A stretch of 39,990 bases of DNA from Brevundimonas huaxiensis (GCF_014218725.1 NZ_JABBJE010000011.1:1-39990), one strand, 5' to 3'; numbered from the stretch's first letter, positions 16,344-25,517 are shown. Numbers and translations: made by a program. The notes: generated by a model not told the origin, from the letters alone.

Positions 16344-17665
16344 CAGCCGCGCCCGATGCCCATGAAGCGGAAGCCGCGATGCTTCATGTCCTCGGACCGA
16401 TAGATGTTACGCAGATCGACCAGGACCGGCTGTTTCATCAGCAGCTTGATGCGGTCCAGATCCAGGGCGCGGAACTGGTCCCATTCGGTGACGAGGACGA
16501 CGGCGTCGGCGCCGACGACGGCGTCATAGGCGCTGTCCTTCATCTGGATGTCGGGCAACAGCTTGGCGGCCTCGTGCATGCCTTCGGGATCGAAGGCCTG
16601 GACGGTCGCGCCGGCGGCGATCAGGGCAGGCGCGATGTCCAGCGACGGGGCGTCACGCATGTCGTCGGTGTTGGGCTTGAACGTCAGGCCCAGGAGGGCG
16701 ATCGTCTTGCCCTGGACGCTCGTGCCCAGGGTCGCGGCGACGCGGTCGGCCATGGCCTTCTTGCGGGCGTCGTTGACCTCGACCGTGGCCTCGATCAGCT
16801 TTGTCGGGGCCCCATATTGCTGGGCGGTGCGGACCAGGGCGATCGTGTCCTTGGGGAAGCACGAGCCGCCATAGCCCGGTCCGGCGTGCAGGAATTTCGA
16901 GCCGATGCGCTTGTCCAGGCCGATGCCGCGTGCGACCTGCTGAACGTCGGCGCCGACGGCTTCGCACAGGTCGGCCATCTCGTTGATGAAGGTGATCTTC
17001 ATCGCCAGGAAGGCGTTGGCGGCGTATTTGATCAGCTCGGACGTGCGACGGCCCACGAACAGCAGCGGGCTCTCGTTCAGGTTCAGCGGACGGTAAAGTT
17101 CGCTCATGACCTTCTGCGCGCGGCCGCCGGCGTCGCCGGTTATGTCGTCGATGCCGATGACCACGCGGTCGGGACGTTTGAAGTCGCCGATGGCGGCGCC
17201 TTCACGCAGGAACTCGGGGTTGGAGACGACGGCGAAGTCGGCGTTCGGATTGGTCTTCTTGATGATGGCTTCGACTTCGTCGCCCGTGCCGACCGGAACG
17301 GTCGACTTGGTGACGACGACCGTGAAGCCTTCGATCAGGCCGGCGATTTCTTCAGCGGCGGCGTGGACGTAGGACAGGTCGGCATGACCGTCGCCGCGCC
17401 GCGTCGGCGTGCCCACGGCGATGAAGACGGCGTCGGCCCGGCGAATGGCCTCGGCGCCGTCCAGGGTGAAGAACAGTCGACCCTCGCGCACATTGGCGGC
17501 GACCAGATCATCCAGCCCCGGCTCATAGATCGGGATTTCGCCCCGCTCCAGCCGCTCGATCTTGGACGGGTCCTTGTCGATGCAGGTGACGACATGGCCG
17601 AAGTCGGCGAAACAGGCGCCGGAAACCAGGCCCACATAGCCCGTCCCAATCATCGCTACGCGCAT
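16343..17665 (-). CDS. ugd: UDP-glucose 6-dehydrogenase
   Basis: 440 residues. It shows the N-terminal NAD-binding start MRVAMIGTGYVGLVSGACFADFGH, the VGTPTRRGDG loop, STVPVGTGD, NPEFLREG, and the catalytic Cys in GPGYGGSCFPKD. The C-terminal domain has LGLTFKPNTDDMRDAPS. It oxidises UDP-glucose twice to UDP-glucuronate. It is the first gene of the minus-strand polysaccharide set, coupled by a one-base overlap to the epimerase. The promoter should lie between 17666 and the hairpin at 17751. Confidence 0.95.
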   Translation of the reverse strand: MRVAMIGTGYVGLVSGACFADFGHVVTCIDKDPSKIERLERGEIPIYEPGLDDLVAANVREGRLFFTLDGAEAIRRADAVFIAVGTPTRRGDGHADLSYVHAAAEEIAGLIEGFTVVVTKSTVPVGTGDEVEAIIKKTNPNADFAVVSNPEFLREGAAIGDFKRPDRVVIGIDDITGDAGGRAQKVMSELYRPLNLNESPLLFVGRRTSELIKYAANAFLAMKITFINEMADLCEAVGADVQQVARGIGLDKRIGSKFLHAGPGYGGSCFPKDTIALVRTAQQYGAPTKLIEATVEVNDARKKAMADRVAATLGTSVQGKTIALLGLTFKPNTDDMRDAPSLDIAPALIAAGATVQAFDPEGMHEAAKLLPDIQMKDSAYDAVVGADAVVLVTEWDQFRALDLDRIKLLMKQPVLVDLRNIYRSEDMKHRGFRFMGIGRG

Positions 17666-17750
17666 CGAAATCCCTCATCAGCCGCGAGCCGACCTTTAGC
17701 GGTGCGGTGCGCCCGGGGACAATGGCTTTTGGTTTCGCGGTGCAACGGGT

Positions 17751-17782
17751 CTGCAGCCGACGCCATCCAGCGTCGGCTGCAG
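17751..17782 (-). terminator. Perfect 13-bp hairpin after phoH
   Basis: CTGCAGCCGACGC at 17751-17763 pairs perfectly with GCGTCGGCTGCAG at 17770-17782 around a 6-base loop. It starts 9 bases after the phoH-like stop and lies before the ugd promoter region. There is no T-tract on either strand, so it could be a terminator, an mRNA 3' stabiliser or a protein-binding palindrome. Confidence 0.5.
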
Positions 17783-17790
17783 GATCAGAG

Positions 17791-18570
17791 CTAGAGGACG
17801 CCGATCATCGAGGCGACCAGCGGGTGACGGACGATGTCGCGCTCGGCCAGACGCACCACGGCGATGTCGGGTACGGCCTCCAGTCGCGCCGAGATGTCCG
17901 ACAGGCCCGAGATGCCGGGCAGCAGGTCCGACTGCTGCGGGTCGCCCGTCACCACCATGGTCGAATGCCAGCCCAGGCGTGTCAGCAGCATCTTGAGCTG
18001 GACGTAGGTGCAGTTCTGCGCCTCGTCGACGACGATGAAGGCGTTATTCAACGTGCGGCCGCGCATATAGCCGACCGGGGCGATCTCGATCAGACCTTCG
18101 GCCATCAGCGCCTTGACCCGCTTCATCGACAGACGATCGGACAGGGCGTCGTAAAGCGGGCGCAGATAGGGGGCCAGCTTGTCTTCCATGTCGCCGGGCA
18201 GGAAGCCGATGGATTCGCCGGCCTCGACAGCGGGGCGGCTGAGGACAATCCGGCCCACCTTGCCCGCCTCCAGCGCCTCGACCGCCTTGGCGACGGCGAG
18301 GTAGGTCTTGCCGGTGCCTGCGGGACCCAGGGCCATGACCAGGTTGTGGTGGTCGATGGCCTCCATCAACTCGCCCTGGCCCTCGGACTTGGGCTTCAGC
18401 GTCTTCAGATAGCCTTGGTCGCGGTCGTCGTTCGAAGGATAGGGCGACCACCCTGATCGCTCGTTATGCGGGGCGTGAAGCCGACGAACTTTCGACTCCT
18501 CCATGAAATCACGCGAATCCAGGATTCCGTGTTCACGCGTTTGACGCTTGGTTGCAGCACGCTTGGTCAT
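17791..18570 (-). CDS. phoH: PhoH-family ATPase
   Basis: 259 residues. The PhoH core begins after about 60 residues and has Walker A GPAGTGKTYLAV, RPAVEAGESIGFLPGD, Walker B FIVVDEAQN, and VVTGDPQQSDL. PhoH proteins are cytoplasmic P-loop NTPases linked to RNA metabolism. The start at 18570 has GGAGG well placed; the longer frame to 18732 is leader sequence. This copy lacks the KH-like N-terminal extension of longer PhoH2 proteins and is not followed by ybeY, so it is probably the paralogue of unknown specific role. A terminator-like hairpin sits directly upstream of its ribosome-binding site. Confidence 0.85.
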   Translation of the reverse strand: MTKRAATKRQTREHGILDSRDFMEESKVRRLHAPHNERSGWSPYPSNDDRDQGYLKTLKPKSEGQGELMEAIDHHNLVMALGPAGTGKTYLAVAKAVEALEAGKVGRIVLSRPAVEAGESIGFLPGDMEDKLAPYLRPLYDALSDRLSMKRVKALMAEGLIEIAPVGYMRGRTLNNAFIVVDEAQNCTYVQLKMLLTRLGWHSTMVVTGDPQQSDLLPGISGLSDISARLEAVPDIAVVRLAERDIVRHPLVASMIGVL

Positions 18571-18892
18571 GGACGCCTCCAGGGCATGAAAAAAGGCGGA
18601 CCCGAACGGGCGCCGCCTTGGATGGTCTTGGGGAGGAAGAGGTCGCGACCTGCACAGCAGCGGCCCGGATCGACAGCAGGGCCGTCTGCAACGGGGTGCG
18701 CCCGCCGCCGAACAACCGAACCAGGATCCCAACGCGCCACGCTAAAGCCCCGACTTGATGACCGGATCGGGCTTGATCCGGTTTCGGATCCGGGGCCGAA
18801 ATGGCGACCCACGAATCGCATCAACAGAATGATGCTATCGTGGTTAGCGATCCGTTAAAGCCCTCGTTTTTCAAAGATTAGGCGGTGTACAG
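18571..18892. other. Intergenic region between divergent phoH and carbonic anhydrase genes
   Basis: 322 bases without a convincing gene. It holds the phoH-side terminator hairpin and, on the minus strand, a short TTG-started frame at 18715 reading FGGGRTPLQTALLSIRAAAV that runs through the hairpin and could be a leader peptide. A perfect 7-bp hairpin is present, CCGGATC at 18762-18768 and GATCCGG at 18775-18781. Promoters for both flanking genes should lie here; none is strong enough to place. Confidence 0.5.
18589..18619 (-). terminator. Intrinsic terminator just upstream of phoH, possible attenuator
   Basis: On the minus strand AAGGCGG (18619-18613 as CCGCCTT on plus) pairs with CCGCCTT (18599-18593). 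An inner CCCG/CGGG stem extends it, and six Ts follow at 18594-18589. It points toward phoH, whose GGAGG lies only about a dozen bases further on. Any transcript entering phoH from upstream must pass it. It may end a small leader RNA or act as an attenuator. Confidence 0.65.
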
Positions 18893-19420
18893 ATGACCAT
18901 TTACGCCTTGGGCGACAGCAAACCGCAGCTTCCGCCGCAGGGCGAATACTGGGTGGCGCCAAGCGCATCGGTGATAGGGAATGTGATTCTCCATCCCAAC
19001 GCCAGTGTTTGGTTCGGCGCCGTGCTGCGCGGGGACAACGATCCGATCACCGTGGGGCCTGACAGCAACATTCAGGACGGCAGCGTGCTTCACACCGACA
19101 TGGGGTCGCCGCTGACGCTGGGACGCGGCGTGACGGTGGGGCACAAGGCCATGCTGCATGGCTGCGAGGTCGGGGACTACAGCCTGATCGGCATCGGGGC
19201 GGTGGTGCTGAACGGGGTCAAGATCGGCCGGAACTGCATCATCGGGGCCAATGCGCTAATCACCGAGGGCAAGATCATTCCGGACAACAGTCTGGTGGTG
19301 GGTCAACCGGGCAAGGTGGTGCGGGAGCGTGACCCGGCGCACATCGCCGTGCTGCAGATGTCGGCCGAACACTATGTGCAGAACTGGAAGCGGTTCGCGG
19401 CGGAGCTTCGGCCTCTATGA
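18893..19420 (+). CDS. Gamma-carbonic anhydrase family protein (left-handed beta-helix)
   Basis: 175 residues built of hexapeptide repeats, as in the YrdA/PaaY/Cam group. Typical elements are [40 protein letters not shown], and the metal-binding histidines in [24 protein letters not shown]-terminal helix ([12 protein letters not shown]) closes the helix stack. These proteins form trimers with metal at the subunit interface; many have weak or unproven carbonic anhydrase activity. The gene is convergent with ribF and overlaps it by six bases. Confidence 0.88.
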   Translation: MTIYALGDSKPQLPPQGEYWVAPSASVIGNVILHPNASVWFGAVLRGDNDPITVGPDSNIQDGSVLHTDMGSPLTLGRGVTVGHKAMLHGCEVGDYSLIGIGAVVLNGVKIGRNCIIGANALITEGKIIPDNSLVVGQPGKVVRERDPAHIAVLQMSAEHYVQNWKRFAAELRPL

Positions 19421-20350
19421 TCGGCTGAGGACGGTTCGCGCCGCCGCTGCGTCGGCGTCGATCTGGGTCTTCAGGGCGTCGAGACCGTCGAAGGTCTCCT
19501 CGCCACGCAGCCAGGCGACCAGTTCGGTGTCCAGCGTCTGGCCGTAAAGGTCGCCGTCGAAGTCGAACAACCAGACCTCCATCAGCGGGGTCTCCAGCGC
19601 ATACATGGGGCGCACGCCCAGGCTGGCGACGCCATCGACCACCCGTCCGTCCGGCAATCGGCTGCGGGTCGCATAGACGCCGTAGGCGGGGCGCATATAG
19701 TCGCCGAGCGCGACATTGGCCGTCGGCACGCCGATGGTGCGGCCGCGCTTGTCGCCGTGGATCACCTCGCCGCGAATGGCGAAGGGGCGGCCCAGGATGG
19801 CGGCGGCGCGGGCCATGTCGCCGGCCTTCAGGGCCTCGCGCACAGCGCTGGACGACAGTTTCAGCCCGTCCGCGTCATCCAGCCGTTCGGCGACCGAGAC
19901 GGTGAAGCCCAGCCGCTCGCCGTAGGCGCGCAAGGCCCCGGGCGAGCCGGAACGGCCCTTGCCGAAGGTGAAGTCGAAACCGACGGCGGCATGGCGAATG
20001 CCCAGACCCTCGGCCAGCACTCGTTCGGCGAAGGCGGCGTCGGTCATGCCGGCCATCTCGGCGTCGAAGGGCAGGAGATACAGGATGTCCACACCCAGTG
20101 GCGCCAAGGCCTCCGCCATCTGGTCGGCCGTCATCAGTCGGAAGGGCGCGGCGTCCTTCTGGAACCAGCGGCGGGGATGAGGATCGAAGCTGACGACGCC
20201 CAGCGGCGCGCCCAGCCGTTCCGCCGCGTCGCGTGCGCCGGCGATGACGGCCTGATGCCCGCGATGCACGCCGTCGAAGGCGCCGACGGCGACCGCCGCG
20301 CCTTTCAGCGCGTCCGGCAGGTCGCGCCAGTCGCGGACAATCTGCATCAA
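19415..20350 (-). CDS. ribF: Bifunctional riboflavin kinase/FAD synthetase
   Basis: 311 residues in the standard two-domain order. The N-terminal nucleotidyltransferase (FAD synthetase) has [25 protein letters not shown] and [13 protein letters not shown]. The C-terminal flavokinase has [26 protein letters not shown] and the closing [13 protein letters not shown]. It converts riboflavin to FMN and then FAD. Its start overlaps the stop of the upstream MaoC-like gene (ATGA at 20347), so the two are co-transcribed. Confidence 0.94.
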   Translation of the reverse strand: MMQIVRDWRDLPDALKGAAVAVGAFDGVHRGHQAVIAGARDAAERLGAPLGVVSFDPHPRRWFQKDAAPFRLMTADQMAEALAPLGVDILYLLPFDAEMAGMTDAAFAERVLAEGLGIRHAAVGFDFTFGKGRSGSPGALRAYGERLGFTVSVAERLDDADGLKLSSSAVREALKAGDMARAAAILGRPFAIRGEVIHGDKRGRTIGVPTANVALGDYMRPAYGVYATRSRLPDGRVVDGVASLGVRPMYALETPLMEVWLFDFDGDLYGQTLDTELVAWLRGEETFDGLDALKTQIDADAAAARTVLSRS

Positions 20351-20808
20351 CGCTGGGACGGTTTGCGCCGGCGCGGCACGCGGACGACGGCGACGCCGTC
20401 CATGATCATGGTCTCGCCGACGAAGCCTTCGCAGCTGAGCTTGACCCGCGCGCTCTCGGGCTCGACCTCGATCACCGTGATCAGGATGCGCACGACGTCG
20501 TCGATCCGCACCGGCTGATGGAAGGCCAGGGTCTGTGAGATGTAGATGGATCCGGCGCCTGGCAGGATGGTGCCGACCACGGCCGATCCGAACGAGGCGC
20601 TGAGCAGACCGTGGGCGATCCGGCCGCGGTAGGCGGTCTTGGAGGCGAAGGCCTCGTCCAGATGCACCGGGTTGAAGTCGTCGGACGCCTCGGCGAACAG
20701 CCGAATGCGGTCCTCTGTCGCGACGACGATTTTCTCGGCCGCCATGCCGACGTGAAGTTCGTCCAGGATGTAACCACCGGACGGATGCTGCTGAACCAAT
20801 TCGACCAT
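20347..20808 (-). CDS. MaoC-like hotdog-fold dehydratase
   Basis: 153 residues. The motif FAEASDDFNPVHLDEAFA and then GRIAHGLLSASFG is the hydratase-2 signature (Asp and His catalytic pair) of MaoC/R-specific enoyl-CoA hydratases. A hotdog fold with one such site acts on enoyl-CoA, for example in polyhydroxyalkanoate or fatty-acid metabolism. The specific substrate is not evident. It is coupled to ribF. The ribosome-binding site at the chosen ATG is poor; a shorter start at the MAAEKIVV methionine is possible. Confidence 0.85.
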   Translation of the reverse strand: MVELVQQHPSGGYILDELHVGMAAEKIVVATEDRIRLFAEASDDFNPVHLDEAFASKTAYRGRIAHGLLSASFGSAVVGTILPGAGSIYISQTLAFHQPVRIDDVVRILITVIEVEPESARVKLSCEGFVGETMIMDGVAVVRVPRRRKPSQR

Positions 20809-20847
20809 AGATGAGGCTTTAGCGGCGGTGCGACAAAATGGCGAGCC

Positions 20848-21717
20848 TTACCAGTTCAGTTCGAGCGCGGCGTATCGCGCATAGGTCGTTTCCGCCTTCA
20901 GCAGAGCGGCGGCGCGGGCGGGATCGAGCGCGCCGTCTTCGCCCTTGGCCTGGTCGCCGTGGATGCCCTGGGCGATGAACAGGCAGTCCAACCCTTGCGC
21001 GTTTGCGCCCATCACGTCGGTGACGACGCCGTCGCCGATGCACAGGATGCGCGAGCGATCGACGGGACGGCCCAGCAGGCCTTGCGCCTCCTTGATCGCC
21101 AGGTCGTAGATCGGGGCGAAGGGCTTGCCCGCCATGACGACCCGGCCGCCCTGCGATTCATAAAGGTCGGCCAGCGAACCGCCGCAATAGATCAGCTGGT
21201 CGCCGCGCTGCACGACCCGGTCGGGATTGGCGCAGATCAGTTCGATGTCGCGTGCGGCGCCGACGGCGAACCGCTCGCGATAGTCTTCGGGCGTCTCGAC
21301 CGTGTCGTCCACGGGGCCGGTGACGGAGATGAAGGCGGCGTCCTCAGGCGACGCGGCGCGCTCGAGGCCAAGGCCGGCGTACAGCGGCGCGTCACGCTCG
21401 GGGCCGACGATCCAAGCCGGACCGGGCGCACGCCTGGCCAGTTCGGCGCGGGTCGCGTCGCCGGAGGTGACGAAGGCCTTCCACGCCTCGCGCGGCACGC
21501 CCAGCCCGTCCAGTTGAGCGATCACGTCGGACGCCGGGCGGGGCGAGTTCGAGATCAGAACGACGTGGCCGCCCTCACGGTTGAATCGCGTCAGCGCCTC
21601 GCACGGGGCGGCCCAGCTCTCGCGGCCGTTATGGATCACGCCCCACACGTCGCAGAGCAGGATGTCATAGTCGCCGGCGACGGCGCCGAGGTGGGGCAGG
21701 GCGTGTGGGAGGGTCAT
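20848..21717 (-). CDS. HAD-superfamily class IIA hydrolase (TIGR01459 type)
   Basis: 289 residues. Motif I is ILLCDVWGVIHNG, with the nucleophile Asp in DVWG; motif II is LISNSPRPASDV; the last motif is CIGDGVVTDVMGANAQG. The class IIA cap lies between. This group is common in alphaproteobacteria and resembles NagD-type sugar or nucleotide phosphatases, but the substrate is not established. The start at 21717 begins MTLPHALPHLG; the longer frame to 21873 merely reads through the intergenic repeat. Confidence 0.87.
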   Translation of the reverse strand: MTLPHALPHLGAVAGDYDILLCDVWGVIHNGRESWAAPCEALTRFNREGGHVVLISNSPRPASDVIAQLDGLGVPREAWKAFVTSGDATRAELARRAPGPAWIVGPERDAPLYAGLGLERAASPEDAAFISVTGPVDDTVETPEDYRERFAVGAARDIELICANPDRVVQRGDQLIYCGGSLADLYESQGGRVVMAGKPFAPIYDLAIKEAQGLLGRPVDRSRILCIGDGVVTDVMGANAQGLDCLFIAQGIHGDQAKGEDGALDPARAAALLKAETTYARYAALELNW

Positions 21718-21752
21718 GGGACTTTGGTAGCCGCTACGACGCAGAGGCGAAA

Positions 21753-21898
21753 GTCTCCTCCCCATGAAATGGGGAGGGGGACCGCGAAGCGGTGGAGGGG
21801 TTCTTGAAACTGGCTCGACGCCTGTTGTGGGGGAAGAACCCCGCCGTCGCGGCGCGAAGGGGCGCCGCGCCACCTCCCCGCAAAGCGGGGGAGGAGAC
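21753..21898. repeat. Intergenic palindromic repeat, copy 1
   Basis: About 146 bases bounded by GTCTCCTCCCC on the left and GGGGGAGGAGAC on the right, so the ends are inverted repeats. Inside the left arm is CATGAAATG flanked by GGGGAGG, then GACCGCGAAGCGGTGGAGGG. A related copy, in inverted orientation, lies at 28467-28607. It fills the gap between the HAD gene start and the tipF stop. Confidence 0.8.
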
Positions 21899-21910
21899 GG
21901 GACAGTGGCT

Positions 21911-23182
21911 CTAGTAGCGCCTGCGCTGCTCGGCGCTGCGCAGGGTGGAACGCAGGAACTCGGCCGGGGGGTCGGTCTCGGCCAACACCTGCTCCTTGAT
22001 GGCGCGGGGTTCGCCGAACAGGTGACCCTGGCCCATGCCGACGTCCAGTTCGAGGATGTCGACGACCTGGCGTTCGTTCTCGACCTTTTCGGCGATAACC
22101 TCGACGCCGTAGCGACGGGTCAGGGCGGCGAAATCGGCGGCCTGGATGTCGGGCATGGAGCGCAAAGGCGCGCCGCCGTCCAGGTCCAGCAGTTGTTCGA
22201 TCATCAGGTCGGCCGCGACCTTGATGAACTTGACGTCCGAGCGCTGCAGATCGGCGAAGTCGAGATCCAGCGTCTGCACCTTGTCCAGCGAGAAGCGGAA
22301 GCCCAGGTCGGCCAGCTTGGCCATGTTGCGCGCCTCGATGGCGCCGCGGGCGTCGAAGGTGGCCTGACCCAGTTCGAAGATCAGCGCCTGGTTCAGGTCG
22401 CGGTTCTCGCTGAGGAAGTCCAGGAACTGCGGGAAGAAGGTCTCGTCGCCCAGCGAGGTCAGGGCCACGTTGCAGAAGACGCCGACCTTGCGATCCTGAC
22501 GCGCCAGCCGACGCACGATCTGAGCGCAGCGGAACAGCAGCAGATTGTCGATCGCCGGCACCAGGCCCTCGCCCTCGGCCAGGGACAGATATTCGGCCGG
22601 CATCATGACGCGGTCGGTGGCGTCGCGCAGCCGGGTGAAGCTCTCGTAGAAGATCGTCCGGCGTTGGGGCAGGGAGACGACCGGCTGAAGATACAGATCG
22701 ACACGCCCTTCGCTGAGCGCTTCGTGAATGGTGCGCAGCAGGACGTTCGACTGGGCCATGCGGCGACCCTCGAAAGTCTCGACGCCGATATGCGGCGCGG
22801 CGGCCAGGCGTTCGTCGATGCTTTCGCTCATCTGCTGGACCAGCGATTCCAGCATACGGACCTCGCCGGTCAGGGCGTCGGTGTCGGACAGGACGCCGGT
22901 CTCGATGGCGTGCGCCAATTCGGTCAGGGCGCCCTGGGTCGATTCCATCGCATCGGCGAGCAGGCGGTGGGCCTCGCGGACCTGGCCGATTTCCTTCTTC
23001 AGGACGCGGCGCTCGGCGATGCCGGTGACGATGCCGTGGAAGGCGCCCAGCAGACCCAGTGCGCCGAGCGTTCCGGCCACGCCTGCGCCGATCCCCAGGC
23101 CCGCGCGCCACAGGAAGGCGCCCACGGTCATGCCGAGGAACAGATAGGCGAAGTAGAGAAAGCCCGTTGTTACGTTGCGCAT
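21911..23182 (-). CDS. tipF: TipF-like degenerate EAL protein, c-di-GMP effector for flagellar assembly
   Basis: About 423 residues. Two N-terminal membrane helices (about 5-50) are followed by a coiled coil (about 60-130) and an EAL domain (about 145-405). Catalytic positions are degraded: EAL is E180-S-F, and the metal-binding DDFG is L299-D-K-V. The A-E-K-V-E motif near 364-368 and GQGHLFGEP remain. Membrane helices plus coiled coil plus inactive EAL is the layout of Caulobacter TipF, which binds c-di-GMP and recruits flagellar parts to the new pole. The start is uncertain: ATG at 23182 or GTG at 23200. No flagellar genes are in the window. Confidence 0.72.
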   Translation of the reverse strand: MRNVTTGFLYFAYLFLGMTVGAFLWRAGLGIGAGVAGTLGALGLLGAFHGIVTGIAERRVLKKEIGQVREAHRLLADAMESTQGALTELAHAIETGVLSDTDALTGEVRMLESLVQQMSESIDERLAAAPHIGVETFEGRRMAQSNVLLRTIHEALSEGRVDLYLQPVVSLPQRRTIFYESFTRLRDATDRVMMPAEYLSLAEGEGLVPAIDNLLLFRCAQIVRRLARQDRKVGVFCNVALTSLGDETFFPQFLDFLSENRDLNQALIFELGQATFDARGAIEARNMAKLADLGFRFSLDKVQTLDLDFADLQRSDVKFIKVAADLMIEQLLDLDGGAPLRSMPDIQAADFAALTRRYGVEVIAEKVENERQVVDILELDVGMGQGHLFGEPRAIKEQVLAETDPPAEFLRSTLRSAEQRRRY

Positions 23183-23291
23183 CGGCTGGCGGTCGGCCAC
23201 TCCCGGATGGAATCGCCTGAGTATCAGGCTATCAATGTCATTCGGCTAGAGCGGGGCTGCAAATATCCCCGCCAAACCTACGGGAAACGCA

Positions 23292-24062
23292 ATGGAACTG
23301 TTCGATCTGACCGGCAAGGTCGCAATCATCACCGGCTCATCGCGGGGAATCGGCAAGGCAATCGCCGAGCGGCTGGCCGAACATGGCGCCAAGGTCGTCA
23401 TCTCGTCGCGCAAGGCCGGGCCGTGCGACGAGGTCGCCGCCGAGATCAACGGCAAGTATGGCGAGGGTCGGGCCATCGCGGTGCCGGCCAACATCGCCTC
23501 GAAGGAGGATTTGCAGCGGCTGGTCGACGAGACCAACGCCGCCTTCGGCCAGATCGACATCCTGGTCTGCAACGCCGCGACCAATCCCTACGCCGGGCCG
23601 ATGGCGGGCATCGCCGACGACCAGTTCGAAAAGATCCTGCAGAATAACGTCATCTCGAACCACTGGCTGATCCAGATGGTCGCGCCGCAGATGGTGGAGC
23701 GCAAGGACGGGGCGATCCTGGTGATCTCGTCCATCGGCGGGCTTCGCGGCAACGCGCTGATCGGCGCCTACAATATCTCCAAGGCGGCGGACATGCAGCT
23801 GGTGCGCAATCTGGCGGTGGAGTGGGGGCCGTCGAACGTACGGGTCAACTGCATCGCGCCCGGGCTGGTTCAGACCGATTTCGCCAAATATCTGTGGGAG
23901 AATCCGGAGCTGCTGAAACAGGTCACTGAGCCGGCGCCGCTGAAAAGGATCGGCCAGCCCGATGAAATCGCGGGCACGGCGGTCTATCTGTGCAGCCCTG
24001 CGTCGGCCTATGTGACCGGCCAGACCCTTGTGGTGGACGGTGGATTGACGATTGCCTGGTAA
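23292..24062 (+). CDS. SDR-family oxidoreductase
   Basis: 256 residues, a classical short-chain dehydrogenase. It has the cofactor motif [20 protein letters not shown]-like CNAATNPY, a catalytic Ser in ISSIGG, and the YNISK Tyr-Lys pair, then the FabG-like PGLVQTDF and end [15 protein letters not shown] after beta-2 suggests NADP preference. It resembles DHRS4/FabG-type reductases; the substrate is not clear. The end overlaps the next gene by 11 bases. Confidence 0.9.
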   Translation: MELFDLTGKVAIITGSSRGIGKAIAERLAEHGAKVVISSRKAGPCDEVAAEINGKYGEGRAIAVPANIASKEDLQRLVDETNAAFGQIDILVCNAATNPYAGPMAGIADDQFEKILQNNVISNHWLIQMVAPQMVERKDGAILVISSIGGLRGNALIGAYNISKAADMQLVRNLAVEWGPSNVRVNCIAPGLVQTDFAKYLWENPELLKQVTEPAPLKRIGQPDEIAGTAVYLCSPASAYVTGQTLVVDGGLTIAW

Positions 24063-24987
24063 GAGTAGCGATTGGCGACAGGATTTCGCATGGCGCCTGG
24101 AGGCCTTCGGCTTTCAGGCGCTGTTCGACTTTCTGCGCCTGCTGGGCGTCGAGCGGGCGTCGGGGTTGGGCGGCTGGCTGCTGCGCACCCTGGGTCCGCT
24201 GACCGGCACGCAGAAGACGGTGATGCGAAACCTCCGCATCGCCTTTCCCGAAATGGGCGAGGCGGAGCGTCAGGCGCTGGCGTTGGCCCAGTGGGCCCAG
24301 ACGGGCCGGACCTTCGCCGAGTTGGCGGTCATGGATCATCTGACGCCCGAGGGCGGGCGGGTCGAGGTGGTCGGGATGGAGCGGCTGCACGCCCTGCGCG
24401 ACAGCGGCAAGCCGGCCGTTTTGATCTCAGGCCATCTGGCCAACTTCGAGGTGATGGCGGCGGTGATCATGGCCTCGGGCGTACCGTGTCAGGTGACCTA
24501 TCGCGCCGCCAATAATCCGTACGTCGACGCCTTGATCCGCCAGAGCCGGGAGCGTTACGGCATCCGCCTGTTCGCGCCCAAGGGCGACGGGACGCGCGAA
24601 CTGATGGCGGGGATGAAGCGCGGCGATTCCATCGCCCTGCTGGTGGATCAGAAATACAATCAGGGGCCAGAGGTGGAGTTCTTCGGCCAGCCGGTGAACG
24701 CCTCGCCGGGGGCGGCGAGGCTGGCGTTGAAGTTCGACACGGTCATGCTGCCGCTGTCGGTGGTGCGCCTGCCGGGCGTGCGGTTCCGGGTGACGGCGCA
24801 CGAGCCGATCGTGGTCAATCAAAGCGAGGACAAGGCGGCCGATACGCTGGCCGGCATCCAGGCCGCCAATCGCTTCGTCGAGGACCGGGTGAAAGAGCAT
24901 CCCGTGGACTGGTTCTGGGTCCACAAGCGTTGGCCGGACAAGGTCTATGCGGCGTTGGACCGCGAGGCGTCCGATCCTCGACGGTGA
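24052..24987 (+). CDS. LpxL/HtrB-family lysophospholipid or lipid A acyltransferase
   Basis: 311 residues. The catalytic HxxxxE motif is H128-L-A-N-F-E133 in ISGHLANFE. Other family marks are [36 protein letters not shown] and the C-terminal [12 protein letters not shown]. Such enzymes add secondary acyl chains to lipid A at the inner membrane, although some act on ornithine lipids or other acceptors. The frame starts at a TTG (24052) inside the SDR gene, with GGTGGA upstream, so the two are coupled. The 3' end overlaps the convergent response-regulator gene by 43 bases. Confidence 0.87.
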   Translation: MPGKSSDWRQDFAWRLEAFGFQALFDFLRLLGVERASGLGGWLLRTLGPLTGTQKTVMRNLRIAFPEMGEAERQALALAQWAQTGRTFAELAVMDHLTPEGGRVEVVGMERLHALRDSGKPAVLISGHLANFEVMAAVIMASGVPCQVTYRAANNPYVDALIRQSRERYGIRLFAPKGDGTRELMAGMKRGDSIALLVDQKYNQGPEVEFFGQPVNASPGAARLALKFDTVMLPLSVVRLPGVRFRVTAHEPIVVNQSEDKAADTLAGIQAANRFVEDRVKEHPVDWFWVHKRWPDKVYAALDREASDPRR

Positions 24988-25451
24988 GGCCCGGCGTAGT
25001 CGGGCGTATCGCGGCGGCGACGGCAGGGGCCGATATAGCCATCGGCCTTGATGAAGGGGCGGGGCCGCATGATGACGGCGTTCAGCCGATCCAGCACGGC
25101 CTTGGCGGTGATCGGCTTGACGATGAACTCGGTCACCCCGGCGTCGCGGGCCTCGTAGACGCGGCTGCGTTCGGAATGGCCGGTCATCATGATGATCGGC
25201 AGAAACGGATTGGGGCTGTCGGGGCTGGTGCGGACCAGGCGCGTGAACTCGACCCCGTCCAGCGGGAACATGTTGAAATCGACGATGGCCAGATCGATCG
25301 CGTGGCGACGCAGCAGGTCGAAGGCGGTCGCGCCCTCAGCCGCCTCATAGACGTTGCGGATGTCGGCCGAATGCAGCACGGCGGCAGCGATGGCGCGCAT
25401 ATTCTGATTGTCGTCCACCAGCAGGACGTTCAGCGATTTCAGAGAGAACAT
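24945..25451 (-). CDS. Single-domain CheY-like response regulator with basic tail
   Basis: 168 residues. The receiver has the acidic pair Asp13-Asp14, phosphoacceptor Asp58 (IVDFNMFPLDG), Thr90 (MMTGHS) and Lys112 (VKP). After residue 120 there is no output domain, only an Arg-rich tail ([16 protein letters not shown]). The receiver resembles stand-alone regulators found widely in Caulobacterales. Its partner kinase is not in the window. The 3' end overlaps the convergent acyltransferase gene. Confidence 0.88.
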   Translation of the reverse strand: MFSLKSLNVLLVDDNQNMRAIAAAVLHSADIRNVYEAAEGATAFDLLRRHAIDLAIVDFNMFPLDGVEFTRLVRTSPDSPNPFLPIIMMTGHSERSRVYEARDAGVTEFIVKPITAKAVLDRLNAVIMRPRPFIKADGYIGPCRRRRDTPDYAGPHRRGSDASRSNAA

Positions 25452-25517
25452 CGGGCCCCGCCAGATCTTTGAACGAGGCTAAGAGGATATGCGTAGTCTC
25501 GCAAGAGGAGCCTTTGA

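Noticed and set aside
20848..21873. Longer HAD frame reaching into the intergenic repeat
   Set aside because: The extra residues are translated repeat sequence; the conserved start is at 21717.
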